This document shows positions 16,201-23,306 of a stretch of DNA of 64,000 bases, piece by piece. This DNA is from Faecalibacterium sp. HTF-F (GTDB lineage: Bacteria; Bacillota; Clostridia; Oscillospirales; Ruminococcaceae). A program made the translations under genes and the position numbers. The stretch covers positions 1,116,001 to 1,180,000 of the forward strand of contig NZ_CP094473.1 in NCBI RefSeq assembly GCF_023347535.1, given 5' to 3'. How positions within the stretch are numbered: the first letter of the stretch is position 1; each line of letters starts with the position of its first letter. The notes under the pieces are model-generated. The model was given only the letters and a program-made list of their open reading frames with translations. It had not been told where the DNA came from and did no database searches.

Positions 16201-16778
16201 ATTTCTCCAAGGGCCTTTGAAATACCGACCGCGGCCAGCGTGGCTTCGACCGTCTCAAGCGCCTCGACCGATTTTTCACCGAATCCCTTTGCGCCCTCGC
16301 CGGCCTCGTCCATCGTTTTCTTGAGGTCAACCTGCTTATCCTTGAGCTTATCGACCTCAGTTTCCAGCCGGACGCTTTCCGCCGTCAGTTGCGTGGTATC
16401 CACGCCAGCTTCGTGCAGAGCATTCCCGGTGGCAGCCAAACGCTGCTCATAGGTGTTCAGGGAGGCCGTGGTCTTGTCGATCTGCGCCTGTTTGGAAAGC
16501 AGCTTGTTTTCCAGCGCAGAGGAATAACCCTCGGTTTCCTGAATTTCTTTCTGGATGTTGTCGTACTGCTGCTGCAAAACAGAAAGCCGCTGACGGGTTG
16601 CGTCAACGGCCTGTTGCTGCTTCTGGTACGCCGAAATGTCGGATTGTACTTTGTTCAGCTGCTGAATCTTCCCCTGCGTTTCCACAAGGGCAGACTGCGC
16701 AGCCTTGAATGTACTGGAAAAGCTGCTGTTCTGTTTAGCGGACAGGTTGAACAGCAGCTCCCACTCTTTACGAGCCAC
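13209..16778 (-). CDS. Tape measure protein
   Basis: 1189 residues from GTG 16776-16778, whose first base overlaps the TAG of the frameshifted chaperone extension. The N-terminal 200 residues are coiled coil; then comes the TP901-type tape measure core (GATGEELTALSDKAKEMGA, FTAGESADALSYMALAGWD, YKACASTATSLGYSVEETTA, GVKGGEAGTALNAIF). A hydrophobic alanine/glycine-rich segment lies at about 530-600, then more coiled coil and a C-terminal GIPGYAVGTEDAAPGFALVGEHGPELVYF motif common in these proteins. It sets tail length and may help DNA entry. At about 3 bases per residue rise, the length suggests a tail of roughly 180 nm (inference). Confidence 0.95.
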   Translation of the reverse strand: MARKEWELLFNLSAKQNSSFSSTFKAAQSALVETQGKIQQLNKVQSDISAYQKQQQAVDATRQRLSVLQQQYDNIQKEIQETEGYSSALENKLLSKQAQIDKTTASLNTYEQRLAATGNALHEAGVDTTQLTAESVRLETEVDKLKDKQVDLKKTMDEAGEGAKGFGEKSVEALETVEATLAAVGISKALGEIRDAYMDCINTAGDFEASMSNVEALSGATGEELTALSDKAKEMGATTKFTAGESADALSYMALAGWDTQSMLEGISPVLNLAAAANMDLAQASDIVTDYLTAFGLKASDTTHFVDVMAYAMAHSNTDVIQLGEAYKACASTATSLGYSVEETTAVLATMANAGVKGGEAGTALNAIFTRLATNTKECGDTLAEYGVQIYDAHGNMQSLSSILTGMAGIWDTLTDQEQANLAKVIAGTNQYSKLQTIMAGCSEAAAEGGQSFADYTAALNDCAGSADKMAGTMLDNMNGRLTLMQSAADGLKIAIGEDLTPVMSDLYDVGAEVLGWMQGFVEENPGVVKGIAAGTVTLGGLVGTLTAVSAGIKLAHAAATLFTGSLAGLAGPLTLASVAIAGTVTLVTALATSADATVPSVKELTSAARDMGDSMEEASESYDSTLSNMAATASVADQYISKLEAIEAATNGNTDGNAEYHDTLARLSVLVPSLADDIDLETNSIKGGTAALRQHTDAYVADAKAQARQEYLNTLYDQYNNVLVESAENETKLATAQAKVEKSNAGMSAAYDKLLTTLGLTDEQFKLTYGTVEDLPWRTMSEDVQQLRTEYMGYSDDLVTARREVENYTAAVEQDQEAINAAEAEYQEASAAVDALNASQQSAADSADDVAAQQQNVANAISDAELRIQDIIAAYKDAYDEAYGSISGQYALWDSAEKVVSTSATSINNALQSQITYWDNYNQNLEKLNERAADIDGLSEVIASFADGSKESVNAIAGMASASDADLAKMVENYAALKEAQDTTSESIADLKTGMSNSMDEIAKTVADTVSEMDMSDEATKSAKETIQGFIDGASSMMPRVQEAYAKIASAASTALAGSNERYNVNHGIPGYAVGTEDAAPGFALVGEHGPELVYFNGGESVLTASETRREMESASVTPMSAELPESNGSSSARSTVPISLSPVYHISGISDTAELQNVLNAQNDSLRELVLEIVKDAEDDDFRGRYA

Positions 16779-16965
16779 TACTTACCGTCCTTTCTCGCTC
16801 TCTGGCGCTCGGCAATGAGGTCATTGCTGCTGCGGATCCATTGCCGGAATTGATACAGGGGCATTTCCAGCCAGTAGGGCGCGGGCGTACAGTTGACCTG
16901 TGCCATTGCGAGCACCTGTCGCCGCAGCCACACGCCGCCATCACCAGTTACAAGTCCGACCTCAG
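16778..16965 (-). CDS. Tail chaperone extension E-prime, read after a -1 frameshift
   Basis: The frame -1 relative to the chaperone gene stays open from the T-TTT-TTG site to TAG 16778-16780 and encodes 62 residues: AEVGLVTGDGGVWLRRQVLA, then MAQVNCTPAPYWLEM and a basic end (ERQRARKDGK). It would give a 181-residue fusion. P2 makes E+E-prime the same way, and the fusion binds the tape measure during tail assembly. An internal ATG (MAQVN) exists but has no clear ribosome site, so frameshifting is the better explanation. Confidence 0.8.
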
Positions 16966-17322
16966 CAAAAAATTTCTCGCTTTGGTGCGGATGGTGTTGT
17001 AGTCCCGGATGCTCATAGCACCGATGACATCAACACCGATAGGCTCGGTACACGCCCGGCAGGCCATGCGGATGAGGTAGCCCGCACTCATCGAGGGGAT
17101 GATCACAGGCTGATTCAGAGCCGTAAGCTCGGCCTCAATGGCGAGGGAGTCATTGCCGGTCAGCTTGCCCCAGTCGAACGTGAGGGATTCGTAGTGCTTG
17201 CCCTCATAGTCAAGGGGCTTCTGGAGCTTGTGGGTGTAGGTGTACGGGTCAGCAGCGGCAGCAGCCTTTGCGGCGGCAGCCTGAGCTGCATCAAATTCTT
17301 TCGGGTCAATGACGGCGTTCAT
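16948..17322 (-). CDS. Tail assembly chaperone (P2 gpE-like)
   Basis: 124 residues. An alanine-rich N-terminus (FDAAQAAAAKAAAAADP) leads to PLDYEGKHYESLTFDWGKLTGND and a helical domain with MSAGYLIRMACRACTEPIGVDVI and MSIRDYNTI. This is the phage tail assembly chaperone family (E/gp41-like). It coats the tape measure while the tube polymerises. A slippery heptamer lies five codons before its stop. It is placed between tube and tape measure genes as expected. Confidence 0.88.
   Translation of the reverse strand: MNAVIDPKEFDAAQAAAAKAAAAADPYTYTHKLQKPLDYEGKHYESLTFDWGKLTGNDSLAIEAELTALNQPVIIPSMSAGYLIRMACRACTEPIGVDVIGAMSIRDYNTIRTKARNFLLRSDL
16966..16972 (-). other. Slippery heptamer T-TTT-TTG for -1 programmed frameshift
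   Basis: In the chaperone reading frame the codons are AAT TTT TTG, giving T-TTT-TTG, the heptamer used in P2 gene E. After a -1 slip the next codon is GCT and the frame is open for 62 codons. Confidence 0.82.
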
Positions 17323-17345
17323 GCTGGATAGCTCCTTTCACGCTC

Positions 17346-17381
17346 AAAAAATAGGCCGGGGCTGCAAAATGCAGCTCCGGC
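17346..17381 (-). terminator. Terminator or attenuator after the tail-tube gene
   Basis: On the minus strand GCCGGAGCTGCA pairs with TGCAGCCCCGGC across a TTT loop (12 pairs, one G-T), followed by CTATTTTTTG. It follows the sheath and tube genes and could lower expression of downstream genes relative to these abundant proteins. Confidence 0.75.
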
Positions 17382-17398
17382 GGAACGGCATATGCGGA

Positions 17399-17914
17399 TT
17401 ACTTGCCCAGGGCCGCACGGACACCGGCCAGATAATCCACACCGTTGATGTAGCAGATGAAGTTGAGAGGGTCCAGCTCACGCACCTTCTTGCCGTTGAT
17501 GTACGTTGCCCAGTAACGGACGGCGTACTCGCCAGAGCCAGAAGTGGGCGTTGCGGGGGCAATGGTGCCGCCCTTGGTCGATTTGGGCACGACCACGAAA
17601 ATGTGCTTTTCCTTCCGTGCCTCAACCACGCCCGAAACAGGATCCTCATACTGGTTTGCCACACGCAGGTCAATGCTGTGGCGGCGCAGCTCCGACAGCC
17701 GGACGGACTGCGGCGTGGTGGTGCGGAATTCCAGACCGAGGGTCATAGCCTCCAAATGGCCCAGAATGACCGCTTCGACGTTACCGCCGACACCAGCACC
17801 CGAAATGCTCTGCGTCAGAAAGGTAACATCCGGCAGGGTAGCTTTCGACATACCCAGATATTCCACGCTGTCCTCATAGACCGCGAAGTTGATAACGCTC
17901 TGATCGATTGCCAT
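17399..17914 (-). CDS. Major tail tube protein (P2 FII-like)
   Basis: 171 residues. Markers: INFAVYEDSVEYLGMSKATLPDVTF, cut here as the conserved N-terminus NFAVYEDSVEYLGMSKATLP, then VEAVILGHLEAMTLGLEFRT and a C-terminal YWATYINGKKVRELDPLNF. The FII family forms the inner tube of contractile tails. It comes straight after the sheath gene, separated by 15 bases with its own GGAGGC site. Length matches P2 FII (172). Confidence 0.93.
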   Translation of the reverse strand: MAIDQSVINFAVYEDSVEYLGMSKATLPDVTFLTQSISGAGVGGNVEAVILGHLEAMTLGLEFRTTTPQSVRLSELRRHSIDLRVANQYEDPVSGVVEARKEKHIFVVVPKSTKGGTIAPATPTSGSGEYAVRYWATYINGKKVRELDPLNFICYINGVDYLAGVRAALGK

Positions 17915-17929
17915 TGTAGTGCCTCCTTT

Positions 17930-19084
17930 TTAGGACTGGAGTGCGCTGGTCACATAGTCAGCGTCATATTCCAGCACAAAATCAATTTCCTGCGCCGGAG
18001 AGGGCGGGGTCATGTAGACGTGCAGCTTGATTTTGCCCGCCATCAGGCTGGTCAGCGGGTTCTCGTTTTCCAGCATTTCCACACGGGCACCCAGCAGATA
18101 GCCTGCGCCCACCAGACCGTTCAGCCAGATGGTGGCGCTATCCAGAATGGTGTCGATGAGACGACGGTTCATCGGCTTGTCGAGCTTGCTCCAGAACGTC
18201 TTGATGAGGGTGTTGGAGACGTAGTCGAACATACGGCTGAGCGGGATGAAGTAGTCCTTCACATCCGTGGACTTGGGGTAGCACGCAGTATGGTTGCCCC
18301 AAGCGGTCCAGCCGCCCATGAAGTTCAGGAAGGTGCAGATGCCTGCAGCATCAACAACAAGGGCCTGATTATAGGTCAGGTTGATGGTGTTGCCGTCGTC
18401 GTCGCACAGGCCGTCGATGTGAACGGTCTTGTTGGAGGGGCTTTCATAGGGAATGCCCTCGTTGCCGGTATCGGTTTCTGCAAGGCAGCCCGCCTCGACG
18501 GTGGAGCCGTGGAAACGCAGATCACCGAGGGTGCCATTGGGCCAGCACAGGATGGTCTTTTCGGTATAGGTGCCGCTGTTTTTCGCCTGAACCGCAGCGG
18601 TATAGGTCTTTGCGGAAATGTCCACCAGAGCCTTGCCGGTAAACATGCCGTTGATGGAGCCAGCCTTTGCGTCCATAACAGCTGCAACGGTGGCATCCTG
18701 GGAGAAGCCGGGAGCCATAATCAGGTCGGGCACAATGCCGAACATGGTCAGGCACAGCTCAATCTGCTCAACAGCGGCGGACACATCGGAAGCCTCGGCG
18801 GTCTCGCCAACGGGCAGGAAAATGACCGGCTGGCAGGCGCACAGCTTGAAGTGGTAGTACATCACCTCACAGACGGTGTACTTGGCCCAGTCGTCGTCAT
18901 AACCCAGCTGTTCCTTTGCCTCATCATAGCTGGTGCAGAGCACCGGGAGGCCAGCGGTCGCAGCAGTACCGGTCGCCTTAGACAGCGGTGCGGTGCCAAT
19001 GACAAAGGGGATGCCGCAGGTTGCGGTGTTCGGTGTCGCCACGGCGGTATCGGCGCGGCTGACATTGATACCATGATCTGCCAT
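17930..19084 (-). CDS. Tail sheath protein (P2 FI-like)
   Basis: 384 residues, close to P2 FI (396). The N-terminus HGINVSRADTAVATPNTA is followed by GIPFVIGTAPL, and the C-terminal part carries the sheath pattern DYFIPLSRMFDYVSNTLIKTF and LMAGKIKLHVYMTPPSPAQEI. Sheath subunits contract to drive the tube through the envelope. A well-placed AAGGAGG site precedes ATG 19082-19084. Confidence 0.94.
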   Translation of the reverse strand: MADHGINVSRADTAVATPNTATCGIPFVIGTAPLSKATGTAATAGLPVLCTSYDEAKEQLGYDDDWAKYTVCEVMYYHFKLCACQPVIFLPVGETAEASDVSAAVEQIELCLTMFGIVPDLIMAPGFSQDATVAAVMDAKAGSINGMFTGKALVDISAKTYTAAVQAKNSGTYTEKTILCWPNGTLGDLRFHGSTVEAGCLAETDTGNEGIPYESPSNKTVHIDGLCDDDGNTINLTYNQALVVDAAGICTFLNFMGGWTAWGNHTACYPKSTDVKDYFIPLSRMFDYVSNTLIKTFWSKLDKPMNRRLIDTILDSATIWLNGLVGAGYLLGARVEMLENENPLTSLMAGKIKLHVYMTPPSPAQEIDFVLEYDADYVTSALQS

Positions 19085-19099
19085 AGTATGTATTCCTCC

Positions 19100-19411
19100 T
19101 TACTTGGATTTGGCGAGCATCCGTGCAAATGCAAGGACGGCCTCGCCGCGTGCTTTTACCTTTTCAGGCGTGGTGTGCAGTTCGTCCACATTGATGATGA
19201 AGTCGGCCACACCGGGATATTTCTCGGTGGCAATCTTCACATCATCACGCTCTACGGCCTCCGCAGCAGCGCAGGGGTAAATCGTGTTTTTCTGGATGTA
19301 GCCCAGAATGGACGGGCCGACGTAAATAGAAACGCCGGGCTTGCTCTGTGCAGGCTCGGCGCTCACGGTGTTTTCGGCGGGCTGTTCCGCCGTGGTCTTT
19401 TTCACCGCCAT
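19100..19411 (-). CDS. Hypothetical phage protein upstream of the sheath gene
   Basis: 103 residues. The N-terminal third is low complexity and hydrophilic (KKTTAEQPAENTVSAEPAQS), followed by a compact domain (GVSIYVGPSILGYIQKN, YPGVADFIINVDELH) ending in a helix (GEAVLAFARMLAKS). Genes of this kind and place are common in P2-like clostridial phages, without known function. It shares ten bases with the upstream gene. Head-tail connector or tail terminator accessory are possible roles from context only. Confidence 0.65.
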   Translation of the reverse strand: MAVKKTTAEQPAENTVSAEPAQSKPGVSIYVGPSILGYIQKNTIYPCAAAEAVERDDVKIATEKYPGVADFIINVDELHTTPEKVKARGEAVLAFARMLAKSK

Positions 19412-19932
19412 AATTCAATGTCCTCCGTTTGCTGCACGGTCGGCAGCTTCCAGTAGGTGATCATTTCTCCGGCATAGTAGGGCTTCGATTCCTCGTCATA
19501 AGGAATGCTTTCCAACTTGTGGTCGGGAGAAATATCGAGAGTGAACTGATACCGGGGCTTTCCATCCGCTCCGACAGCGCCCACCTTGCGGACTTTCAGC
19601 AGCTCTACCCGGAAACGCTCCATCATGTTCAGGAGTGCAAGGTCGCCCTCCTGCTCGTCCGGGTTGTAGCAGCAGAAAATAGAGCGCACGGAAACGACCG
19701 TGCGCTCCTCGCTGCCGGGCTGCTGTTCCGTTTCCAGCGGAATGACCCGGTGGATGATGTAGGGGGCCTTTTTCTTGGCCGCCCTGCTGTCAGGCAGCCG
19801 CATCAGGTAGACTTCCGGGGCACGGTAGGCTTGCTCGGTGTCGCCCTGCTGCATAGCCACCGGGAGAATCATGTCGGCCATGATTTTCTCGGTGAATGCT
19901 TTCAGCTGTTCAAGCAAAACCACACTGGTCAT
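19402..19932 (-). CDS. Phage protein, probably a tail terminator/completion component
   Basis: 176 residues from ATG 19930-19932 (start overlaps the upstream stop region). The body shows a beta-rich arrangement: APYIIHRVIPLETEQQ, ERTVVSVRSIFCCYNPDE, LALLNMMERFRVELLK, YQFTLDISPDHKLES. This layout of strands around a helix resembles tail terminator or tail completion proteins, and the place just before the sheath supports that. I do not recognise the exact family. No membrane segment. Confidence 0.62.
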   Translation of the reverse strand: MTSVVLLEQLKAFTEKIMADMILPVAMQQGDTEQAYRAPEVYLMRLPDSRAAKKKAPYIIHRVIPLETEQQPGSEERTVVSVRSIFCCYNPDEQEGDLALLNMMERFRVELLKVRKVGAVGADGKPRYQFTLDISPDHKLESIPYDEESKPYYAGEMITYWKLPTVQQTEDIELWR

Positions 19933-19933
19933 A

Positions 19934-20545
19934 TCACACACCCCATCCGTTCAAAACTCGCGTGATTTCATGCTCAATGCGTTCCTCATATGTGGAGGCC
20001 ATTTTCGCCTCGATGGAGTCCATGACAACCTCATTGGAATACATCATCTGCGGGGTAGCCGGGCCGAAAAGCTCCTTAACCGGGAATCTTTTTTCGCCCT
20101 GCCTCTCGTAGATACCATAATGAGAACCCATTTTCGCCTCGAAAGCGTGGTCCAGCGCCTGTCGGGCACTGGATTTCTTCACACGGGTAACAACGCGGCC
20201 GCTGCGGTCTACCTTGGTGTCGAAAACTCTAAGGGGGATGACGCTGCCACGGTAGCCGAAGTTGATAGAAACCTCGCCGCTGCTGGCCCGCTGAATGTTG
20301 TTGACGTTCTTGGTGCGGTTGGTGAATTCGCTGCTACTGATGGCGTACTCCTGCGTGACCGCCCGCTTTGCTACCGTCTTTCCGGCAGCAGCGGCACGGG
20401 CAAGTGCAGAGCCAACGGCACGATTGGCGCCACCGGGAATCCCGGAAAGGATGGCTGACACGCGGTCAAATCCCTCCTCTGCAATGTCAACAGCAATGCC
20501 AGCGGCCACGCTGTGCATCATGGTGTCTGTTGTCACATCACTCAT
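19934..20545 (-). CDS. Minor tail protein Z-like (tail completion)
   Basis: 203 residues. The region GFDRVSAILSGIPGGANRAVGSALARAAAAGKT, in part ILSGIPGGANRAVGSALARA, is the helix found in prophage minor tail protein Z relatives; later VKELFGPATPQMMYSNEVV is also conserved there. In lambda the Z protein is needed to make joining-competent tails. The gene overlaps the upstream small protein by four bases. Family assignment is by pattern. Confidence 0.78.
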   Translation of the reverse strand: MSDVTTDTMMHSVAAGIAVDIAEEGFDRVSAILSGIPGGANRAVGSALARAAAAGKTVAKRAVTQEYAISSSEFTNRTKNVNNIQRASSGEVSINFGYRGSVIPLRVFDTKVDRSGRVVTRVKKSSARQALDHAFEAKMGSHYGIYERQGEKRFPVKELFGPATPQMMYSNEVVMDSIEAKMASTYEERIEHEITRVLNGWGV

Positions 20546-20901
20546 TCGTCAATCGCCTCCAATTCCACCCGCAGCATCCCCATTTCGCAGACAGAGGATG
20601 CCACATAGTAGCTGCGGACAAATCCGTTTTCGTCAATGCCCAGTTTGCAGCCCTGCTCCGGCTGCTTCCCGCCGATGGCTGCAATATCGCAATGCAACAC
20701 CCGGCTTACCCGGTATATGCCCTCCGCATGGTCACTGATGCTCTGACGCACCCGCTCCTTTTCGGAGAGGCCGGTCATGACAATGGGAATATCCGAATAC
20801 TCCTCACCGTCATAGTAGACCGTGTGCGTTTCTGCAAACTCGTCCAGATTCAGAAAGACGCTGTTCAGGTCTTCCTGCACAGCGTCCTTGAAGCTGCTCA
20901 T
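20542..20901 (-). CDS. Probable head-tail joining protein
   Basis: 119 residues. Sequence features are a helical start (FKDAVQEDLNSVFLNLDEFAE), then a beta-rich core (HTVYYDGEEYSDIPIVMTG, GIYRVSRVLHCDIAAIGG, SYYVASSVCEMGMLRVELEA). This resembles the small head-tail adaptor proteins of lambda-type heads that sit between capsid and tail genes. Context between the capsid gene cluster and the tail Z protein supports the role. No catalytic motif. Confidence 0.68.
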   Translation of the reverse strand: MSSFKDAVQEDLNSVFLNLDEFAETHTVYYDGEEYSDIPIVMTGLSEKERVRQSISDHAEGIYRVSRVLHCDIAAIGGKQPEQGCKLGIDENGFVRSYYVASSVCEMGMLRVELEAIDE

Positions 20902-21335
20902 GCGGTGGGCATCGCAGCAGACAGCTCCGGGGTCTCGGTGCTCTCGTCACCGGGAACAACGTCCTCGGCGCAGATAGCCTCGACGAGTTCATCCTTGGTC
21001 TTGAGCTGCTTGGTTTCGATGCCCATATCCGCCGCCAGCTTCTTCAGCTCAGCAACAGTCATGTCCTGCAACTGGTTGGGGTCAAGGTGGGCCGTCCCAG
21101 AGCCGCCCTGCTGGGTTTCGGCTGTGGGGGTGTCGTTACCTTCCGCAGTCGCCGGAGCCGCCGCAAGGGTGCTCGCCGTGCCTCTGTCGGTGATGTACGG
21201 GGATTTTGCCACGCCCAGCCCGATAAGGCGGCGTGCTTCGCTTTCGCTGACCTCGCACTGTTCACCACGCATGACGGTGTGAATGCCCGTCTTGGTGCGG
21301 CAGCCATAGCCGCCGCAAAGAATCTCAACAAGCAT
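20898..21335 (-). CDS. Head-tail connector-region protein with SAP/Rho-N-like domain
   Basis: 145 residues from ATG 21333-21335 (AGGAAG upstream). The N-terminus MLVEILCGGYGCRTKTGIHT contains a small beta motif seen in phage connector-region proteins; the middle is Ala/Thr-rich; the C-terminal DMTVAELKKLAADMGIE-TKQLKTKDELVEAI segment (about residues 96-128) has the helix-extended loop-helix look of SAP or Rho N-terminal domains, a possible nucleic-acid contact. It follows the major capsid gene. Role: probably head completion, inferred. Confidence 0.7.
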   Translation of the reverse strand: MLVEILCGGYGCRTKTGIHTVMRGEQCEVSESEARRLIGLGVAKSPYITDRGTASTLAAAPATAEGNDTPTAETQQGGSGTAHLDPNQLQDMTVAELKKLAADMGIETKQLKTKDELVEAICAEDVVPGDESTETPELSAAMPTA

Positions 21336-21360
21336 CGGTATACTTCCTTTCTGGCCAGAC

Positions 21361-22443
21361 TTAGCCGACCACGTTCTTGACGCGGATCCACGGGCAGTAG
21401 TTGTGGGGTGCGGCCAGCGGGCGGGCCTTGAGAATGGTCTTGCGCAGGTCGTTCTCCTGATTGAGGCTGAACTTCGGAACACGGCGACTTGCGATGGTGG
21501 TATGCTTGGTATCACCGTAGTTGATCTGGGTGATGGCACCATACATCAGGTGGCCGCAGCCGGGAGCGGTGACCAAGGCATCGGTCTTGGGGAACTGAGG
21601 CCGCACCTTGCCCTCATCGTCAACATAGGTCTCGTCAACGGAGATCAGGTTCAGCTTGTGCCCCTTGAAGTTCAGGGTGCCACCATAGACCACACCATGA
21701 TACGGGCTGAGCTGCTCCTCAATCTGGCCCACAATGATGCCAGAGTTCTTGTCCAGCAGGCGCTGCACCTTTTCGAGGTCCAGAACGGCATTGTAGGTAT
21801 CGGCACCCAGCAGCAGGTCTGCGGAAGCCAGACCACGGCTGGACAGCATATCACACATGGCAGCAACATCCTCAAAGAATTTGCCGCCTTCCTCGTTCCA
21901 CTTTGCAGCAGGGACATAGATATGGTCGTTCTCGTGGCCGGGGTTGTAGAACTTCACAACCTTCGTATCGCCCTTGGTCTGGTTGTCGATCATTTCCTGC
22001 ATGGTGCAGCCGTTATCCAGCATAGTCTGGGCACACATCCACTCCTCACGGCGAACGATGCGGGCATCCATATCTGCCAGGTCTTTCTGGGTCAGCTTGG
22101 CCGCACGCTGCGCCGGGGTGCTGTTGGCATAGATAGCCTCACCGAAGCCACGCTTCGTCAGGTCGTCGGTGGACAGCTCACGGCTCATGCCGATGAATGC
22201 AGGTTCAAGCTCATGGATCTCGTAGCCCATGCGCTCCATCGGAATTGCGCCGACACGAGGCGCAACAAAGGCTGCCATCTTCTGGTCGCCGTCCATGTAC
22301 TCGGTCAGAACCTTGTTGGACGCAAAGATGTCCTCGTCGCTGGTCGGGAAATAGCGGTCACGGAAGAAAGTCTTCTTGGGGACGACCCTCTTATAGACGG
22401 CCATCAGGGTGTAGGTATCGAAAAAATTCAGTTCAGCAGGCAT
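21361..22443 (-). CDS. Major capsid protein (lambda gpE-like)
   Basis: 360 residues. The N-terminus ELNFFDTYTLMAVYKRVVPK and FFRDRYFPTSDEDIFAS, together with AAFVAPRVGAIPMERMGYE, are typical of the phage_cap_E family. The C-terminus RPLAAPHNYCPWIRVKNVVG ends the HK97-type fold. It builds the icosahedral shell. It lies directly after the decoration gene with 12 bases between, and a GGAGG site. Confidence 0.94.
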   Translation of the reverse strand: MPAELNFFDTYTLMAVYKRVVPKKTFFRDRYFPTSDEDIFASNKVLTEYMDGDQKMAAFVAPRVGAIPMERMGYEIHELEPAFIGMSRELSTDDLTKRGFGEAIYANSTPAQRAAKLTQKDLADMDARIVRREEWMCAQTMLDNGCTMQEMIDNQTKGDTKVVKFYNPGHENDHIYVPAAKWNEEGGKFFEDVAAMCDMLSSRGLASADLLLGADTYNAVLDLEKVQRLLDKNSGIIVGQIEEQLSPYHGVVYGGTLNFKGHKLNLISVDETYVDDEGKVRPQFPKTDALVTAPGCGHLMYGAITQINYGDTKHTTIASRRVPKFSLNQENDLRKTILKARPLAAPHNYCPWIRVKNVVG

Positions 22444-22455
22444 GATATATCCTCC

Positions 22456-22860
22456 TTACAGTGCCGGTGCAGCGGCCTTGAAAAAGATGCCGCCCTCGCG
22501 CAGGGCATCCTTGTCAGCCTCGGTCATGGTGTAGCTGTCGGCCACAATGCACTTGTTGGTGTTGAAGCAGCCCGTCAGATACACAGGGACGGTCACATCA
22601 TCGGACGTGCCGACCTCAACGTCATCACACAGGATGCAGTTGGCAGTCAGCACCTCGTCGCCAGTGGCCGCGGTGCCCAGCACCACCAGTTTGCCATCGC
22701 CGGAAGTGCCGCTGGACTTTGCCAGAATGGTGCCACGCTTGATGGTGGCAGCCTCGGCCAGCTTACGGATGGTGCCGCCGCTGACCACCAGCTTAGGATA
22801 GATGTCGGCAATCAGGCCGTCATAATCCATGCTGCCCAGTCTTTTGTTCAGCTCAGTCAT
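22456..22860 (-). CDS. Head decoration protein (lambda gpD-like)
   Basis: 134 residues. The central motif ATIKRGTILAKSSGT and the following GDEVLTANCILCDDVEVG fit the HDPD/gpD decoration family, trimers that clamp the capsid three-fold sites and stabilise the packaged head. The C-terminal ALREGGIFFKAA is the typical end. Gene order protease/scaffold, decoration, capsid is the lambda order. Confidence 0.9.
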   Translation of the reverse strand: MTELNKRLGSMDYDGLIADIYPKLVVSGGTIRKLAEAATIKRGTILAKSSGTSGDGKLVVLGTAATGDEVLTANCILCDDVEVGTSDDVTVPVYLTGCFNTNKCIVADSYTMTEADKDALREGGIFFKAAAPAL

Positions 22861-22874
22861 TGTAGTGTTCCTCC

Positions 22875-23306
22875 TTACTTTTTCTCGTCCCCGTCAAGCA
22901 GCGCAGCGACGGCAGCATCAGCCGCAGCCATGCGTTCAGCCGGGGTCTTGGGTGCATTGCCCGTTGCATCGGGCAGGGACTCCGGGTCGCCGGTTGCGGA
23001 TGCGCCCGGCACGGCCTCCACGCCCTGGGCACCGGATGCCTGATTGTCGGCCGCCAGATTCTTCAGGAACTCGTGGCCCTGCGCAGCTGCGGCCTTGGCA
23101 GCGCGGAAAGCCAGCTCGCGGGCATCGCAAGCGGTCTTGCCGTACTTGGCCTCCTGAACCATAGTCGGGTCGAACAGGTTGGCCACCTCGTCAATTTCAG
23201 ACAGGCGGGTGCGCTCGTTCTGGGATGCCTGTTCAGAAGCGCTCTGCTCAAGCTGGCGGCACAGCTCCGGGTTTTCCTTGCGAAGCTCCTCGATGGTAGT
23301 TGCCAT
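22875..23306 (-). CDS. Predicted nested scaffold protein, internal start of the protease gene
   Basis: ATG 23304-23306 lies in frame inside the protease gene and is preceded at nine bases by AAGGAGGA (23316-23323), an excellent ribosome site. The product would be 143 residues, MATTIEELRKENPELCRQL onward, highly helical and acidic like a scaffold. In lambda the scaffold Nu3 is made from the 3-prime part of gene C in the same way. The internal site is seen directly; expression is inferred. Confidence 0.72.
   Translation of the reverse strand: MATTIEELRKENPELCRQLEQSASEQASQNERTRLSEIDEVANLFDPTMVQEAKYGKTACDARELAFRAAKAAAAQGHEFLKNLAADNQASGAQGVEAVPGASATGDPESLPDATGNAPKTPAERMAAADAAVAALLDGDEKK

Noticed and set aside
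17309..19456. Long plus-strand frame of 715 codons opposite the tube and sheath genes
   Set aside because: Composition is typical of the reverse complement of GC-rich coding sequence (His/Gly/Val-rich), no ribosome site, and the minus strand has clear sheath and tube genes.
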